A stretch of DNA of 64,000 nt from UBA2638 sp046293135 (GTDB lineage Bacteria > Pseudomonadota > Alphaproteobacteria > Micavibrionales > Micavibrionaceae): contig JBKBPR010000001.1 of the NCBI GenBank assembly GCA_046293135.1, positions 124,001 to 188,000 of the forward strand, written 5' to 3'. The translations under genes were made by a program, and so were the position numbers. Shown in pieces: positions 7,447-16,397 of this stretch. Under the pieces are notes generated by a model. That model did not search any database and was not told the DNA's origin. It was given only the letters and a program-made list of their open reading frames with translations. Position 1 is the stretch's first letter. Each line of letters starts with the position of its first letter.

Positions 7447-8718
7447 TCAGGCAATTATTTTTTGATCGACCAGCGCGGCAATTTTCTCATCACTCAAATG
7501 TAGAACGGAGCGCAGAATATTCCGCGTATGCATCCCGCAGGGCGGCGGCGGCAGGTCATAGCGCGGCGGCGTTGCCGACATCTTGATCGGATTGCCGACC
7601 AGATTGATCGGGGTATCGGTGAGCGGGTGCGGCATCGAGATTTGCATCTCCCGCGCCTTGACCTGCTGCATCTGAAAGGCTTGATCCATGGTGTTGACAG
7701 GGCCGCACGGCACATCGACCTCCAGCAATCCCGATACCCAATCCCCGACCTTGCGCGATTGGATAATCGCCTCGATCATCGGGATCAGCAGGCTGCGGTT
7801 TTGAACGCGGGCGCTATTGGTTTTGAAGCGCTCGTCCTGCGCCCAATCATCTTTGTTGATATAAGCACAGAACCGCGCGAACTGGCCGTCATTGCCGATC
7901 GCCAAAATAAGGTGGCCGTCAGTGGCGGCAAAGGCCTGATACGGCACGATGGTCGAATGGGCGTTGCCGACCCTTGGTGCGAGCGTCCCCGATGTCAGAT
8001 AATATTGTGCGATATTGGTCATCGCCGCGAGCGTGCAATCGAGCAAGCTGACATCAATATGTTGGCCTTGCCCGCTGGTTTTGCGGTGGTGCAGAGCGGC
8101 GAGGATACCGATAGCGGCATTCAGCCCCGTGATAATGTCACTGAGCGCCACACCGGCCTTGGTCGGCGGCGCATCAATCCCGCCCGTACAAGCCATCAGG
8201 CCGCTCATCGCTTGGGCGAGAAAGTCATAGCCCGGCTCTTGCGCCAAAGGACCGTTTTGGCCGAATCCTGTGATCGAAGCATATATGATCTGCGGGTTAC
8301 GGCGGGAAACGCTCTCATAATCCAGCCCCAGTTTTTTGAGCGAACCGACCTTGAAATTCTCGATTACGACATCGGATTTATCAATAAGGCCATACACCAA
8401 ATTTTGCCCTTCGGGGCTGCGCATATCAATGGCGATAGATTTCTTGTTGCGGTTGCAGCTCAGGTAATAAGCGCTTTCAGTGGTGTTTTGCTGCGCCGAA
8501 TCCTGAAGAAAGGGTGGCCCCCAGCTTCTGGTGTCATCGCCGCTGCCCGGCTTTTCAACCTTGATGATTTCTGCGCCCAGATCACCAAGAATTTGTGTGC
8601 AAAACGGCCCCGCCAGCACGCGGCTTAGATCCGTGATGCGGATACCGCTCAAAGCGCCAGTACCAGCACCAGTACTGGCACTAGAAGATGTTTCAGCGGT
8701 GGTGTTATCACGGGTCAT
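7447..8718 (-). CDS. CaiB/BaiF (class III) CoA-transferase family protein
   Basis: A cytoplasmic enzyme that moves CoA between organic acids (formyl-CoA:oxalate, carnitine, alpha-methylacyl-CoA racemase-like members). It has 423 residues. Motifs include GIRITDLSRVLAGPFCTQILGDLGAEIIKVE near the N-terminus, DVVIENFKVGSLKKLGLDY, PQIIYASITGFGQNGP, and PGYDFLAQAMSGLMACTG, the last holding the expected catalytic Asp. The first ~20 residues before GIRITDLSRV are Ser/Thr/Ala-rich low complexity, so the true start could be slightly internal. No pathway genes are adjacent, so the substrate cannot be named. Confidence 0.9.
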   Translation of the reverse strand: MTRDNTTAETSSSASTGAGTGALSGIRITDLSRVLAGPFCTQILGDLGAEIIKVEKPGSGDDTRSWGPPFLQDSAQQNTTESAYYLSCNRNKKSIAIDMRSPEGQNLVYGLIDKSDVVIENFKVGSLKKLGLDYESVSRRNPQIIYASITGFGQNGPLAQEPGYDFLAQAMSGLMACTGGIDAPPTKAGVALSDIITGLNAAIGILAALHHRKTSGQGQHIDVSLLDCTLAAMTNIAQYYLTSGTLAPRVGNAHSTIVPYQAFAATDGHLILAIGNDGQFARFCAYINKDDWAQDERFKTNSARVQNRSLLIPMIEAIIQSRKVGDWVSGLLEVDVPCGPVNTMDQAFQMQQVKAREMQISMPHPLTDTPINLVGNPIKMSATPPRYDLPPPPCGMHTRNILRSVLHLSDEKIAALVDQKIIA

Positions 8719-8748
8719 ATTATTTTATTGAGCCATTACATCGAGCGA

Positions 8749-9264
8749 TTATAAAGTGGGGATAATAGCAGGGAGTGACCAGAATTTATAAATTGCCATG
8801 ATAATTAAGCCAGCAATAAATCCCGGTCCTGCAGGGACGGCCAGTTTTGAGAGCTGCATCGGAACTTTGGCTTTGCCGACGGTGTAAACGGCAATAGCTA
8901 AACCGTGAAAGAACCCCGCCATAGCGCCGAGCGCGGCGGCCATCAGAATCGCCTCAGGGCCGAGCCAGATACCGCCAGCCGTAAGCAGCTTCACATCGCC
9001 AAGCCCAAGAGTATCTTCGTTGTATAAGTAATTCGCCACGCCGCGAATTACATATAATAAGCCGCCGCCAATGACAGCACCCAATATCATCTCGGGCAAA
9101 GAGAGAAAGTAGAATAATGTGCAAAGATGGAATACAAACCCGCAACAGGCTAACCCCATCACAAGCTCATTCGGCAGGAGTTGGACTTTGAGGTCGATAT
9201 AGGATAGCGCACCCATGATAATGAGCGCACCAATGAGGCAGACCAAGGCTATAAGTATAAGCAT
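8749..9264 (-). CDS. Prepilin peptidase, A24 family (CpaA/TadV-type, no methylase domain)
   Basis: An inner-membrane aspartyl peptidase that removes prepilin leader peptides. It has 171 residues and about six hydrophobic segments. Both catalytic aspartates are visible: YIDLKVQLLPN (D24) and the GxGD signature in LGLGDVKLL (D90). The N-terminal zinc/methyltransferase domain of PilD-type enzymes is missing, as in CpaA/TadV/PilU-like peptidases. It is divergent from the response regulator and secretin that begin the pilus-like cluster, and is the obvious processing enzyme for the pseudopilin-like proteins encoded at 18.1-19.7 kb. Confidence 0.9.
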   Translation of the reverse strand: MLILIALVCLIGALIIMGALSYIDLKVQLLPNELVMGLACCGFVFHLCTLFYFLSLPEMILGAVIGGGLLYVIRGVANYLYNEDTLGLGDVKLLTAGGIWLGPEAILMAAALGAMAGFFHGLAIAVYTVGKAKVPMQLSKLAVPAGPGFIAGLIIMAIYKFWSLPAIIPTL

Positions 9265-9335
9265 CTTTTTTGCTCTAAAATCAGAGTAATTTTTATTTTT
9301 TGATATTTGCAGACATTATCTTTTGTCCACGATTT

Positions 9336-9344
9336 AGTCTTAAT
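9336..9344 (+). promoter_or_regulatory. AGTCTTAAT motif, first of three in gaps of the pilus-like cluster
   Basis: The nonamer AGTCTTAAT lies 122 bases before the CheY-like gene. It recurs at 15065-15073 (86 bases before the platform gene) and at 17402-17410 (50 bases before the 204-aa gene). Two of the three continue as AGTCTTAATATTT. It may be a shared promoter or regulator element, but AT-rich gaps make chance matches possible. Confidence 0.25.
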
Positions 9345-9465
9345 TAAGTGAAAACTATTCTATCGCTTCGTAGCGAATTGGTCTAACATGATTTTTTGAT
9401 AAACACCAACTGATTCAGGTTCGTTCAGTTTTTCTCACAAATAAAAAGATATTAAACAGATACTA

Positions 9466-9846
9466 ATGAGTGACGCTAAAAAAATTCTTGTGGTTGAGGA
9501 CAATGATTTTGTTCGAATGCAGATTGTGAAATTTCTGCATGATGCGGGTTATGAAATCAGTGAAGCAAAAGATGGGGAAGAAGCACTTCAATCGGTTAAT
9601 AGTGATATTGCAATAGCGATTGTTGATGTTAGGATGGAGCCGATGGGTGGATTTGAATTTATTCGCTCTATTCGTGGTTCTGCTCAGGATGTGCCTGTTA
9701 TTTTGGTTACAGGAGACGATAATCTGGACATGCTGAACGACGCTGCAAAATGGGGGGTTGATGCTGTTTTAATGAAGCCTGTTCAACGTGATCGGCTTGT
9801 TAAGATGGTTGAGAGGATTATTCGAGGGGCTCAAAAGCTGAATTAA
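9466..9846 (+). CDS. CheY-like single-domain response regulator
   Basis: A 126-residue stand-alone receiver domain. It has acidic pocket E11/D12, phosphoacceptor D54 (IAIVDVRMEPMGG), T82 (VILVTGD) and K104 (VLMKPV), all in the canonical order. No output domain follows, so it should act by protein-protein contact, like CheY or Spo0F. It lies 45 bases upstream of the secretin gene and is probably co-transcribed. I infer a role in controlling the pilus-like machine. The hybrid kinase at 19.7-21.7 kb is a possible partner, unproven. Confidence 0.9.
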   Translation: MSDAKKILVVEDNDFVRMQIVKFLHDAGYEISEAKDGEEALQSVNSDIAIAIVDVRMEPMGGFEFIRSIRGSAQDVPVILVTGDDNLDMLNDAAKWGVDAVLMKPVQRDRLVKMVERIIRGAQKLN

Positions 9847-9891
9847 ACGTTATATTTAAGATGTGTTAAGTGATTTTTTAAGGACTTTGAT

Positions 9892-11481
9892 TTGAGACGT
9901 ATGTGTGAAAATGGGGTGAGAAAAGTTAGGAGTGGGCGCTTCGGGCGTTCAATGCGCAGCTTTCTGTTGTTTTCTATATGTCTTCCGCTGTTTTCATGTG
10001 CTCAGGTCAGTGTTCCGGGTAGCCGAAATCTCGATATACCGTCGCCTTCCATGGCCAATCAACGCCAGCCTGCATTGAATGAGCGGCCTGATAGTGTTTT
10101 GTATCTGCCGTTAGGGAGTGATGTTCTTGTGCCTGAAAGCAAGTCTGGTCAGCCGTTGCCAGATGAAATTGTCGGGCCGTTTGAGTTGCGTTCGGAAACA
10201 TTGGCGGGCGCTTTGCAGCTGATTTTAGCAGATTATGAGATACCGCTTGCCTTTGAAACGGATGAGGGGCTAACGCGCACGATTACGGTCGCTAATTTGC
10301 GTGGGCCGCTGGGCAATGTCGTTAATCGTGTTTGCGGGCTGGCTGATTTATACTGTTCTTTCGAGGATGGTTTGTTGGTGGTGAAGGATAAGCAGATTTT
10401 CACTGTCACGGTGCCGCCTGTCGGTCGTGATGTGAATTTGTTACAGTCGTTGGCTTCGGGGATACAGGCTATTACAGGTGAGTTGCCGATCGTTGAAGAG
10501 GCGACACGGACGATTATTTACAGAGCCAGTAATAGAACGGCAGCCATGGCGGAGCGTTATTTCCAGAGGCTGCGGTCGAATACCGCTTTGATTGTTTTTG
10601 AGGTTTATATCTGGGAGGTTACTCTTAGTTCTGAAAATGCGACCGGTATTGATTGGGAGGGCATTGAGAGCTTCGGAAAATTCAATGCGGGGGTTACTAT
10701 TCCCGGAGGGACGCCTGCTGGCTTTAATCCAATCAGCATTGGTCTTCCGACGACTGGAGATGTTGTTTTCGGTGCGAATGATGTGTTGCGCTTTATTTCA
10801 GGTCATGGTGCGGTTAAAACGATTTCTCAACCTCAGATTACAGTTTTGGCAGGGTCTGAGGCCTCTTTGAGGGCTGCCGATACTGTTAATTATGTTTCGT
10901 CGCTTAGCCGTTCCGTGGATAGCGGTGAGGTTACCGTTTCGACGCAAACCGATTCGGTTGATACCGGCTTTACGCTGACGATTTCGAGTGATTGGGACAA
11001 TGCAACGATTTATGGTTCAATTGAAATTGCACTTCAGGAATTCCAGGGGTTTCAGGACTTTGATGCCGATGGTACGGTTTTGCAATTGCCGCAAACAACC
11101 GAGCGCGAGCTTGCAACGCAAATTCGTATCCGCCCCGGTGATTCTTTGTTGATTGCTGGCTTGGTTCGGGAATCTGACGATTACTCAAGCTCCGGCCCGG
11201 GGTTCTCGCGCCCTATCATTCCGACGTCACGGCGTGCGATTTTGAACAATACCGAATTGGTGTTTTTGCTTAAGCCGCGTGTGATTGTTTATGTCGCTGA
11301 TGAAAGTGAGGCTGTTAACCGCACTGCGGCGCGTCGAAGCCCCGGTTCGCGCAATCATTCCCTGATGGGGAATCAAGCGATGATTGGCGGGCAAAGCGGT
11401 GCGCAGGCAGCGTTCCCTGAGGAGTCTTTTCCGTCAGGTTCAGTGACGCTTGACCAGCTTAATCCCGGCTTGTCCAATTGA
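9892..11481 (+). CDS. Secretin, type IVB pilus PilN / GspD-like outer-membrane channel
   Basis: Forms the multimeric outer-membrane pore through which a pilus or secreted protein passes. An N-terminal export signal (MRSFLLFSICLPLFSCAQ) carries a possible lipobox cysteine (about C36). A short STN-like domain (ETLAGALQLILADYEIPLAFETDEG) follows, then N-domains. The C-terminal secretin domain has VDTGFTLTISSDWDNATIYGSIEIALQEF, TERELATQIRIRPGDSLLIAGLVRE and NNTELVFLLKPRVIVY. The start is probably TTG at 9892 (AAGGA 7 bases upstream); an ATG at 9952 directly before the hydrophobic stretch is an alternative. Length and layout fit lipoprotein secretins of type IVB pili better than PilQ, since no AMIN domain is seen. 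Confidence 0.9.
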   Translation: MRRMCENGVRKVRSGRFGRSMRSFLLFSICLPLFSCAQVSVPGSRNLDIPSPSMANQRQPALNERPDSVLYLPLGSDVLVPESKSGQPLPDEIVGPFELRSETLAGALQLILADYEIPLAFETDEGLTRTITVANLRGPLGNVVNRVCGLADLYCSFEDGLLVVKDKQIFTVTVPPVGRDVNLLQSLASGIQAITGELPIVEEATRTIIYRASNRTAAMAERYFQRLRSNTALIVFEVYIWEVTLSSENATGIDWEGIESFGKFNAGVTIPGGTPAGFNPISIGLPTTGDVVFGANDVLRFISGHGAVKTISQPQITVLAGSEASLRAADTVNYVSSLSRSVDSGEVTVSTQTDSVDTGFTLTISSDWDNATIYGSIEIALQEFQGFQDFDADGTVLQLPQTTERELATQIRIRPGDSLLIAGLVRESDDYSSSGPGFSRPIIPTSRRAILNNTELVFLLKPRVIVYVADESEAVNRTAARRSPGSRNHSLMGNQAMIGGQSGAQAAFPEESFPSGSVTLDQLNPGLSN

Positions 11482-11602
11482 TCTTGTCCAAACTGTAAAT
11501 ACTCGTCATAATAGTATGTGTGTGATTCGCTTTTTTGTGAGCGGTCATGCGCTGATCAAAAATTATCTCGCCTTTAACCCTGTCTGACATAAAATCAATA
11601 TT

Positions 11603-13258
11603 ATGACTTTGCGTATATATCAGATCATGCTTATGGCCTTCATTCTCTGTTTGGGGTTTGCTGGTAAGGCTGCTGTGGCGCAGGGGCCTTCGGCGTTTTC
11701 TGATCCGGGGGCGCGTCAAGCCGGGGCTGGTGGTGGCAGCGGTCTTGTGCCTGCCTTGGCAACTGTTGACGGAGGGACGATTCCCGTCGGTGCAACGGCA
11801 CAGGTTGTCGTGCGTTTTCGCAATGATGGGTCGCAGCCTGTAGAGACAGGGCTGATCAGGCTCTATCCGTCTTCGAATGTCACGGCGACAATTTCCCTCA
11901 ATCAGTGTCAGGAAGAGCCGCTAAGCGCGGGGGCGGAATGTGCGATTGCCTTGTCGGTTAAAGGTTTGCAGGCTGGTTCGTGGCGCGTTGAAATGTTGAT
12001 GTCGCATTCGGGTCGGACAAGGCTGGTATCCTCAACGCTGTCGGGTACAGTGGAGGCGACGGCTGAAGGTGCTGACAGGCTTTCGAGCGATATTGAGGCC
12101 ATTCCCAGTTCGATTGATTATGGTACGTTGACGGCCAGTCAGGATATTGTTGAGCCTGTTATCTTGCGGAACATTACCTCGGTGCCGATCAAGATTTCCG
12201 AGATTGCGATTAGCTCCTCTGACAATTCAGGGTTCACACATTCGGCGCAGTGTGATGAGCTTGCGCCCGGTCAAGCATGTTTGGTGACGGTAAGGTGGTC
12301 CCCTAAATTGCGCGGTCCGTCTTCCGGAGTTCTGGTTGTTCGCCATAATGGCCCTGCCGGTCTATCGAGTGTTGGTCTGAAGGGGACATATAACCCTGAT
12401 AATGTTAACCGTGCTGAAGTCTTTCCGCAGGCTGTTCCGGGGCGCGGCTTGCTTGTGTCTTCTCAGACCGAGATTGATTTCGGAAATGATGTCAGCACGA
12501 TTTCAACAATCACTGTTTCGCTTGTCAATGCAGGTGATTCGCCTTTGACTATTCGTGATATGTTGGTGGCGGGATCGGATAGCGGTCTAACAATCAAAAG
12601 TGGCGGTTGTACGGCTGGCATGGTGCTTGATCCGATTGAGGCTTGCCCGCTAACACTGTCTTGGTCGCCGACACGAATCGGAAATTTGCTTGACGATATA
12701 CAGATTTTGCATACTGGCGCGCGCGGGATTTTGATCTTGCCTGTGCGCGGTGAATCAACGGGAACTGTCAGTCAGGACCAAGGCGCTATTGTTCTTTCTG
12801 GCGGCGCGTTACCGTTGCGCACAATTGCGCCACCAAGCGCCGATGTTATGCAGCTCGAAGATTTTGGTGATGACCCTGTGGCCAGCGGAGAGCGTGCGAG
12901 AGCGGCTCAGGCTGGTGTTGTTAGGGCGTCTTCACAACAAGGTTTTGTATCGAATGTGACCAACCCCGCCAGTGTTTTGGATGGTTTGAAAATTACATCA
13001 TTCTCCCCGACTCGGGCTATTGTTGCGGGGCCGGGGGGGAGCCGTATCGTATATGATCAGGAAGAGGTCGTCCTTGGCGGTATTCCATGGGATGTTAATA
13101 TTCAGCGCAATGGTATCGAATTTACCAGTCAAGGTCAGACGGTTTTGCTGCTTTTTGATCGGTCTTTATCTTCTATTAACCGTGTTCGTTCACAATCATC
13201 TGGTGGCTCAACTTCGGGCACATCGAGTTCAAGTGATAGCGGTATTGGTGGAAATTAA
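11603..13258 (+). CDS. Large exported protein with three Cys-pair ASH-like modules; putative pilus assembly component
   Basis: It has 551 residues with a cleavable signal peptide (MALIFLCLGFAGKAAVAQ-like hydrophobic core, residues 1-25). Three repeated beta modules each contain a Cys pair ending in a hydrophobic strand: NQCQEEPLSAGAECAIALSV, AQCDELAPGQACLVTVRW and GGCTAGMVLDPIEACPLTLSW. Each is followed by a short strand and HSG/HNG/HTG. This resembles choice-of-anchor-D/ASH-type Ig-like domains. After a Ser/Ala-rich linker the C-terminus (LKITSFSPTRAIVAGPGGSRIVYDQEEVVLGGIPWDVNIQRNG split over about 60 residues) resembles the small periplasmic beta domain of PilP/GspC proteins. By position between secretin and ATPase it would link the outer-membrane pore to the inner platform. 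The function is inferred. Confidence 0.75.
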   Translation: MTLRIYQIMLMAFILCLGFAGKAAVAQGPSAFSDPGARQAGAGGGSGLVPALATVDGGTIPVGATAQVVVRFRNDGSQPVETGLIRLYPSSNVTATISLNQCQEEPLSAGAECAIALSVKGLQAGSWRVEMLMSHSGRTRLVSSTLSGTVEATAEGADRLSSDIEAIPSSIDYGTLTASQDIVEPVILRNITSVPIKISEIAISSSDNSGFTHSAQCDELAPGQACLVTVRWSPKLRGPSSGVLVVRHNGPAGLSSVGLKGTYNPDNVNRAEVFPQAVPGRGLLVSSQTEIDFGNDVSTISTITVSLVNAGDSPLTIRDMLVAGSDSGLTIKSGGCTAGMVLDPIEACPLTLSWSPTRIGNLLDDIQILHTGARGILILPVRGESTGTVSQDQGAIVLSGGALPLRTIAPPSADVMQLEDFGDDPVASGERARAAQAGVVRASSQQGFVSNVTNPASVLDGLKITSFSPTRAIVAGPGGSRIVYDQEEVVLGGIPWDVNIQRNGIEFTSQGQTVLLLFDRSLSSINRVRSQSSGGSTSGTSSSSDSGIGGN

Positions 13259-13281
13259 AGGTATAGGTCTGTGAGCCGATT

Positions 13282-15033
13282 ATGAGCGATTTAACGACAC
13301 CGGAAGAAAACGAAAAGCAAAAAGAGCTGGAGAGAAAGCGTCTTCAGGAACGCCGCAAGATGCGGTCCGGTGAGGGGCGTGAGCGTTATCTGGATATGGT
13401 GCAGCGTGAGCGCGCATTGTTGCTTGATCAAGGGATTTCTCGCTCTACGGAACAGCTTTTGGACATGGCCGGAGCGGTCACGATTTCCGAGTTGGAGGAC
13501 GAGGCTATCAAAGACCGCGCGACGGGCGATCAGCTGCGTGCCTTGCTTCCTGTGCAATCATGGCTTCCTTTAAGCATTCATTTGATCGGCCTACGTGATT
13601 CTGTTTTACGGATTGCGCCGCTGCATGATTTGAATGAAAGGCAGATACAATCCCTGCATTCAACAGCCAATCGAAGCGGGCTTCACGTTGAGCGGATTGA
13701 AGTTGAGGTTTGGGATCGAAAAGAACTGATTGATACGTTGCGCAGTGTGCATGATCTCTCAGCGGATCGCTGTGAAAAAACCTTGGCTCTATGGCTTGGC
13801 GATACTGATAACGGCCTGCTGCTTAACCAATTTCAGCGCGATATGTTGGCAGAAGCACTGCAAATGCGCGCCTCTGATATTCACCTTGTGCAGGATAATA
13901 ATCCCGAAGCACCAAACTGGATTCAATACCGCATTGACGGTGATATGATGCCGATGCATTTGTTGCCCGCCGAGGCGATGGCGCGTTTGACGACCTTGTT
14001 GAAACGGGATGCCGGATTGAACTTCGGGGACCGTGTGACGCCCAAGGACGGTCGTTTCGGCTTTATGTGGCAAGGGCGCTCGATTGATGTGCGTGTGGCT
14101 GCTGGGCCGCAAGCGCAGGACGGTGAAAAGCTGACCTTGCGTTTGCTTGACCGCGCCTCCTTGAAGGGGTTTGATGAATTGTTCCGCCGTCACGAAGACG
14201 TGGGCGATTATCTTGCCAAGCTTCTTTCGCCCGAGATTAAAGGGGGCGGAGGCTTGATTATTCTTTCCGGCCCGACGGGATCTGGTAAAACGACAACGCT
14301 TTATGCTTGTGTGCAGCAGATTGACCGCCGCCGCCGCCATGTGCTTTCGATTGAAGATCCGATTGAATATGAGCTTCGTTATGCCACGCAATGGCAAGTG
14401 CGCCCCGGAATGCCGGGCGGGTCGTTCGCAGATTTGATCCGCGCGGCTATGCGTCACGATCCTGATTATATTATCATCGGGGAGATGCGTGACCCGGATA
14501 CGGTTGAAACGTCATTGAAAGCGGCTGAATCGGGTCACACCGTGATTTCAACCATTCACGCTGATACCGCGTTGCAAACCTTTGAACGTTTACGTTCGTT
14601 GATGCCTGTAGAGCGTGAAAAATCCTCGTCTTATACGTTGGCGCAGCAGGTGCGGGCGATCATGAATCAGCGCCTTGTGCGAACGCTTTGTCAGGGCTGC
14701 GCCCATAAAACCGAAGTCAAGGATGTTTTAAAGCCAGATGAAATTCAAATGCTGGGCTTGGCTGATGATACAAAAGTGCGTCGTCATAACACATCAGGCT
14801 GTGATTTGTGTAACCGTACAGGCATTGCTGGACGAACATTGTTGCTTGATGCGCTATTGATTACGCTTGGACCTGCGCAAAGAAATGACATTTATGAAGC
14901 CTTAATGAGCAATGTGAACCGTATTCCCGAACAAGAGGGGGTGATGGTTCATACGCGTAAAGAAGGGCTTGTCGATTTGGTTGTGACGGGGCTTGTTGAT
15001 CCCAAAGCGGCGCTGTCTTATCTCGAAGAGTAA
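13282..15033 (+). CDS. GspE/PilB/PilQ-type assembly ATPase
   Basis: A cytoplasmic hexameric ATPase that powers pilus or pseudopilus assembly. The 583-residue protein starts with a charged region (about 1-45) and an N1-like domain, then the core. Walker A is GPTGSGKTTT (about residue 330), the Asp box LSIEDPIEY, Walker B YIIIGEMRDPDTVE, and the His box HTVISTIHAD. A C4 zinc knob (CQGCAHK near 471 and CDLCNRTG near 507) marks assembly ATPases rather than PilT retraction ATPases. TLAQQVRAIMNQRLVRTLC is the family signature before the knob. The gene is 23 bases after the ASH-like gene. No PilT homologue is in the window. Confidence 0.93.
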   Translation: MSDLTTPEENEKQKELERKRLQERRKMRSGEGRERYLDMVQRERALLLDQGISRSTEQLLDMAGAVTISELEDEAIKDRATGDQLRALLPVQSWLPLSIHLIGLRDSVLRIAPLHDLNERQIQSLHSTANRSGLHVERIEVEVWDRKELIDTLRSVHDLSADRCEKTLALWLGDTDNGLLLNQFQRDMLAEALQMRASDIHLVQDNNPEAPNWIQYRIDGDMMPMHLLPAEAMARLTTLLKRDAGLNFGDRVTPKDGRFGFMWQGRSIDVRVAAGPQAQDGEKLTLRLLDRASLKGFDELFRRHEDVGDYLAKLLSPEIKGGGGLIILSGPTGSGKTTTLYACVQQIDRRRRHVLSIEDPIEYELRYATQWQVRPGMPGGSFADLIRAAMRHDPDYIIIGEMRDPDTVETSLKAAESGHTVISTIHADTALQTFERLRSLMPVEREKSSSYTLAQQVRAIMNQRLVRTLCQGCAHKTEVKDVLKPDEIQMLGLADDTKVRRHNTSGCDLCNRTGIAGRTLLLDALLITLGPAQRNDIYEALMSNVNRIPEQEGVMVHTRKEGLVDLVVTGLVDPKAALSYLEE

Positions 15034-15064
15034 TCTCTCTATCCTTTGGTCTATAACGTTTTCC

Positions 15065-15073
15065 AGTCTTAAT
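15065..15073 (+). promoter_or_regulatory. AGTCTTAAT motif, second copy
   Basis: Sits in the 125-base gap before the GspF-like gene and continues as AGTCTTAATATTTTCG. See the first copy at 9336-9344 for the comparison. Confidence 0.25.
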
Positions 15074-15158
15074 ATTTTCGTAATAACTTAATATTTTGTA
15101 AAATTTCATTATGCTAAAATAAAGCAGTAACAGCGTTTAACTATAAGTTTTAAAAACC

Positions 15159-16379
15159 ATGCAACAATGGATCGCCAATATCGCTTATGAAACGACCTCC
15201 GGCCCTAAACAGGTGCAGGAGTCTTTCTATTTGCCGTCTGTTGATGATGTGCGTGCCGCTATTCAAAAAAAAGGCGGCTATGCCTTAAGCATTAGGCCTC
15301 ACGCTCGCTCACCCCTTGAGAGATTATTGGCGCGGTCGACATGGTGGCAGGTTCAGCTTTTGCGGGGTATTCAGTTTCGTGCAACGTCCACTTCACCTGG
15401 TGTAGCGCTGTGGAAAATTATTCAATCAGAAACCAATCCGCGCCGTCAGAATATTCTTGCCCCCGCGCGGGAAGCGCTCTCAAGAGGATTGGGAATTATT
15501 GATGCCCTTAAAGCGCTTAATATTTTTGATCACAGCACTTTGGCCATTTTATCCGGCTCGGAACGGGCGAATAAGCTTGTTGACGGGATTCCGCATGCGA
15601 TTCATTCGATTACGCAAAAAAAGAAAAACTCCCGCGCAATTGCAGGGACGATGTCTTGGTTGGCGTTCGACGTGTTCACAATTGTGTCTTCGCTTTGGGC
15701 TGGTAAAGATATGGTTTTGGGATGGTTTCGTGATAACCCGCCGAGTGATCCTGATGAGCTGGCAAAATATGAGAGTGTTATCGGCGGGCTAGAGCTGACA
15801 TGGGATATTTTGATTTATTCTGCCGTTGCATCGGGTGTGTTTATGGCTTGGGTTGTTTGTTCATTCTGGATTAATCGTGGAAAAAAAGATTGGCCGACTG
15901 CTAAAATCGTACGGAAAATACCGTTGATCGGCGGATATTTGCGCGATTTGGCATTTGCTGACTCGATGATGGCGGCGAGCCGAATGTTGCGCGGCCTTGT
16001 GCCGATTAACGATACGCTTGAACAATCTGCGGATGCATCAAATGCACCGGATGTGATTCGTTATTGGCAGGATTCTCTGCTTGATTTGAATAGAGGGGTC
16101 AATTTGGGAGCAGCTCTTGATAGAGAACCGCTGACACGCGCAGAGCGTTTGGAACTTGCGAGCTTGTCCGATCTCAATCAAGTTGCTACAGTAATGGAGT
16201 CGATTTCCGATATGCGTGCGTCGGCGGCAAAAACCAAACACTCATTGATCGTCTGGATCGCGTTTGGTTTGACTGGGGTTTATCTGGCACTTGCGTTCGG
16301 AAGTGCTATCTATGCGTTAACCGTCATGAATATGAGCATGGACTCAATGATGGGCGGCTTGATGAGTAATGCGATGTAA
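15159..16379 (+). CDS. GspF/PilC/PilR-type inner-membrane platform protein
   Basis: The polytopic membrane protein that the assembly ATPase acts on. It has 406 residues. A cytoplasmic N-terminal helical domain (LLARSTWWQVQLLRGIQF...SGSERANKLVDGIPHAI) precedes two membrane segments near residues 160-180 and 220-245. A second GspF cytoplasmic domain follows (FADSMMAASRMLRGLVPINDTLEQSADASN), then a terminal membrane helix (SLIVWIAFGLTGVYLALAFGSAIYAL). The two-domain, three-helix layout matches GspF/PilR. The ATG lies in a gap that also carries one of the AGTCTTAAT motifs. Confidence 0.9.
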   Translation: MQQWIANIAYETTSGPKQVQESFYLPSVDDVRAAIQKKGGYALSIRPHARSPLERLLARSTWWQVQLLRGIQFRATSTSPGVALWKIIQSETNPRRQNILAPAREALSRGLGIIDALKALNIFDHSTLAILSGSERANKLVDGIPHAIHSITQKKKNSRAIAGTMSWLAFDVFTIVSSLWAGKDMVLGWFRDNPPSDPDELAKYESVIGGLELTWDILIYSAVASGVFMAWVVCSFWINRGKKDWPTAKIVRKIPLIGGYLRDLAFADSMMAASRMLRGLVPINDTLEQSADASNAPDVIRYWQDSLLDLNRGVNLGAALDREPLTRAERLELASLSDLNQVATVMESISDMRASAAKTKHSLIVWIAFGLTGVYLALAFGSAIYALTVMNMSMDSMMGGLMSNAM

Positions 16380-16397
16380 TATGAAAGGCTGATTCTT

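Noticed and set aside
7528..8628. A 366-codon plus-strand frame opposite the CoA-transferase
   Set aside because: It is an antisense shadow of a clear family protein on the other strand, rich in His/Arg as expected for reverse reading of GC-rich codons.
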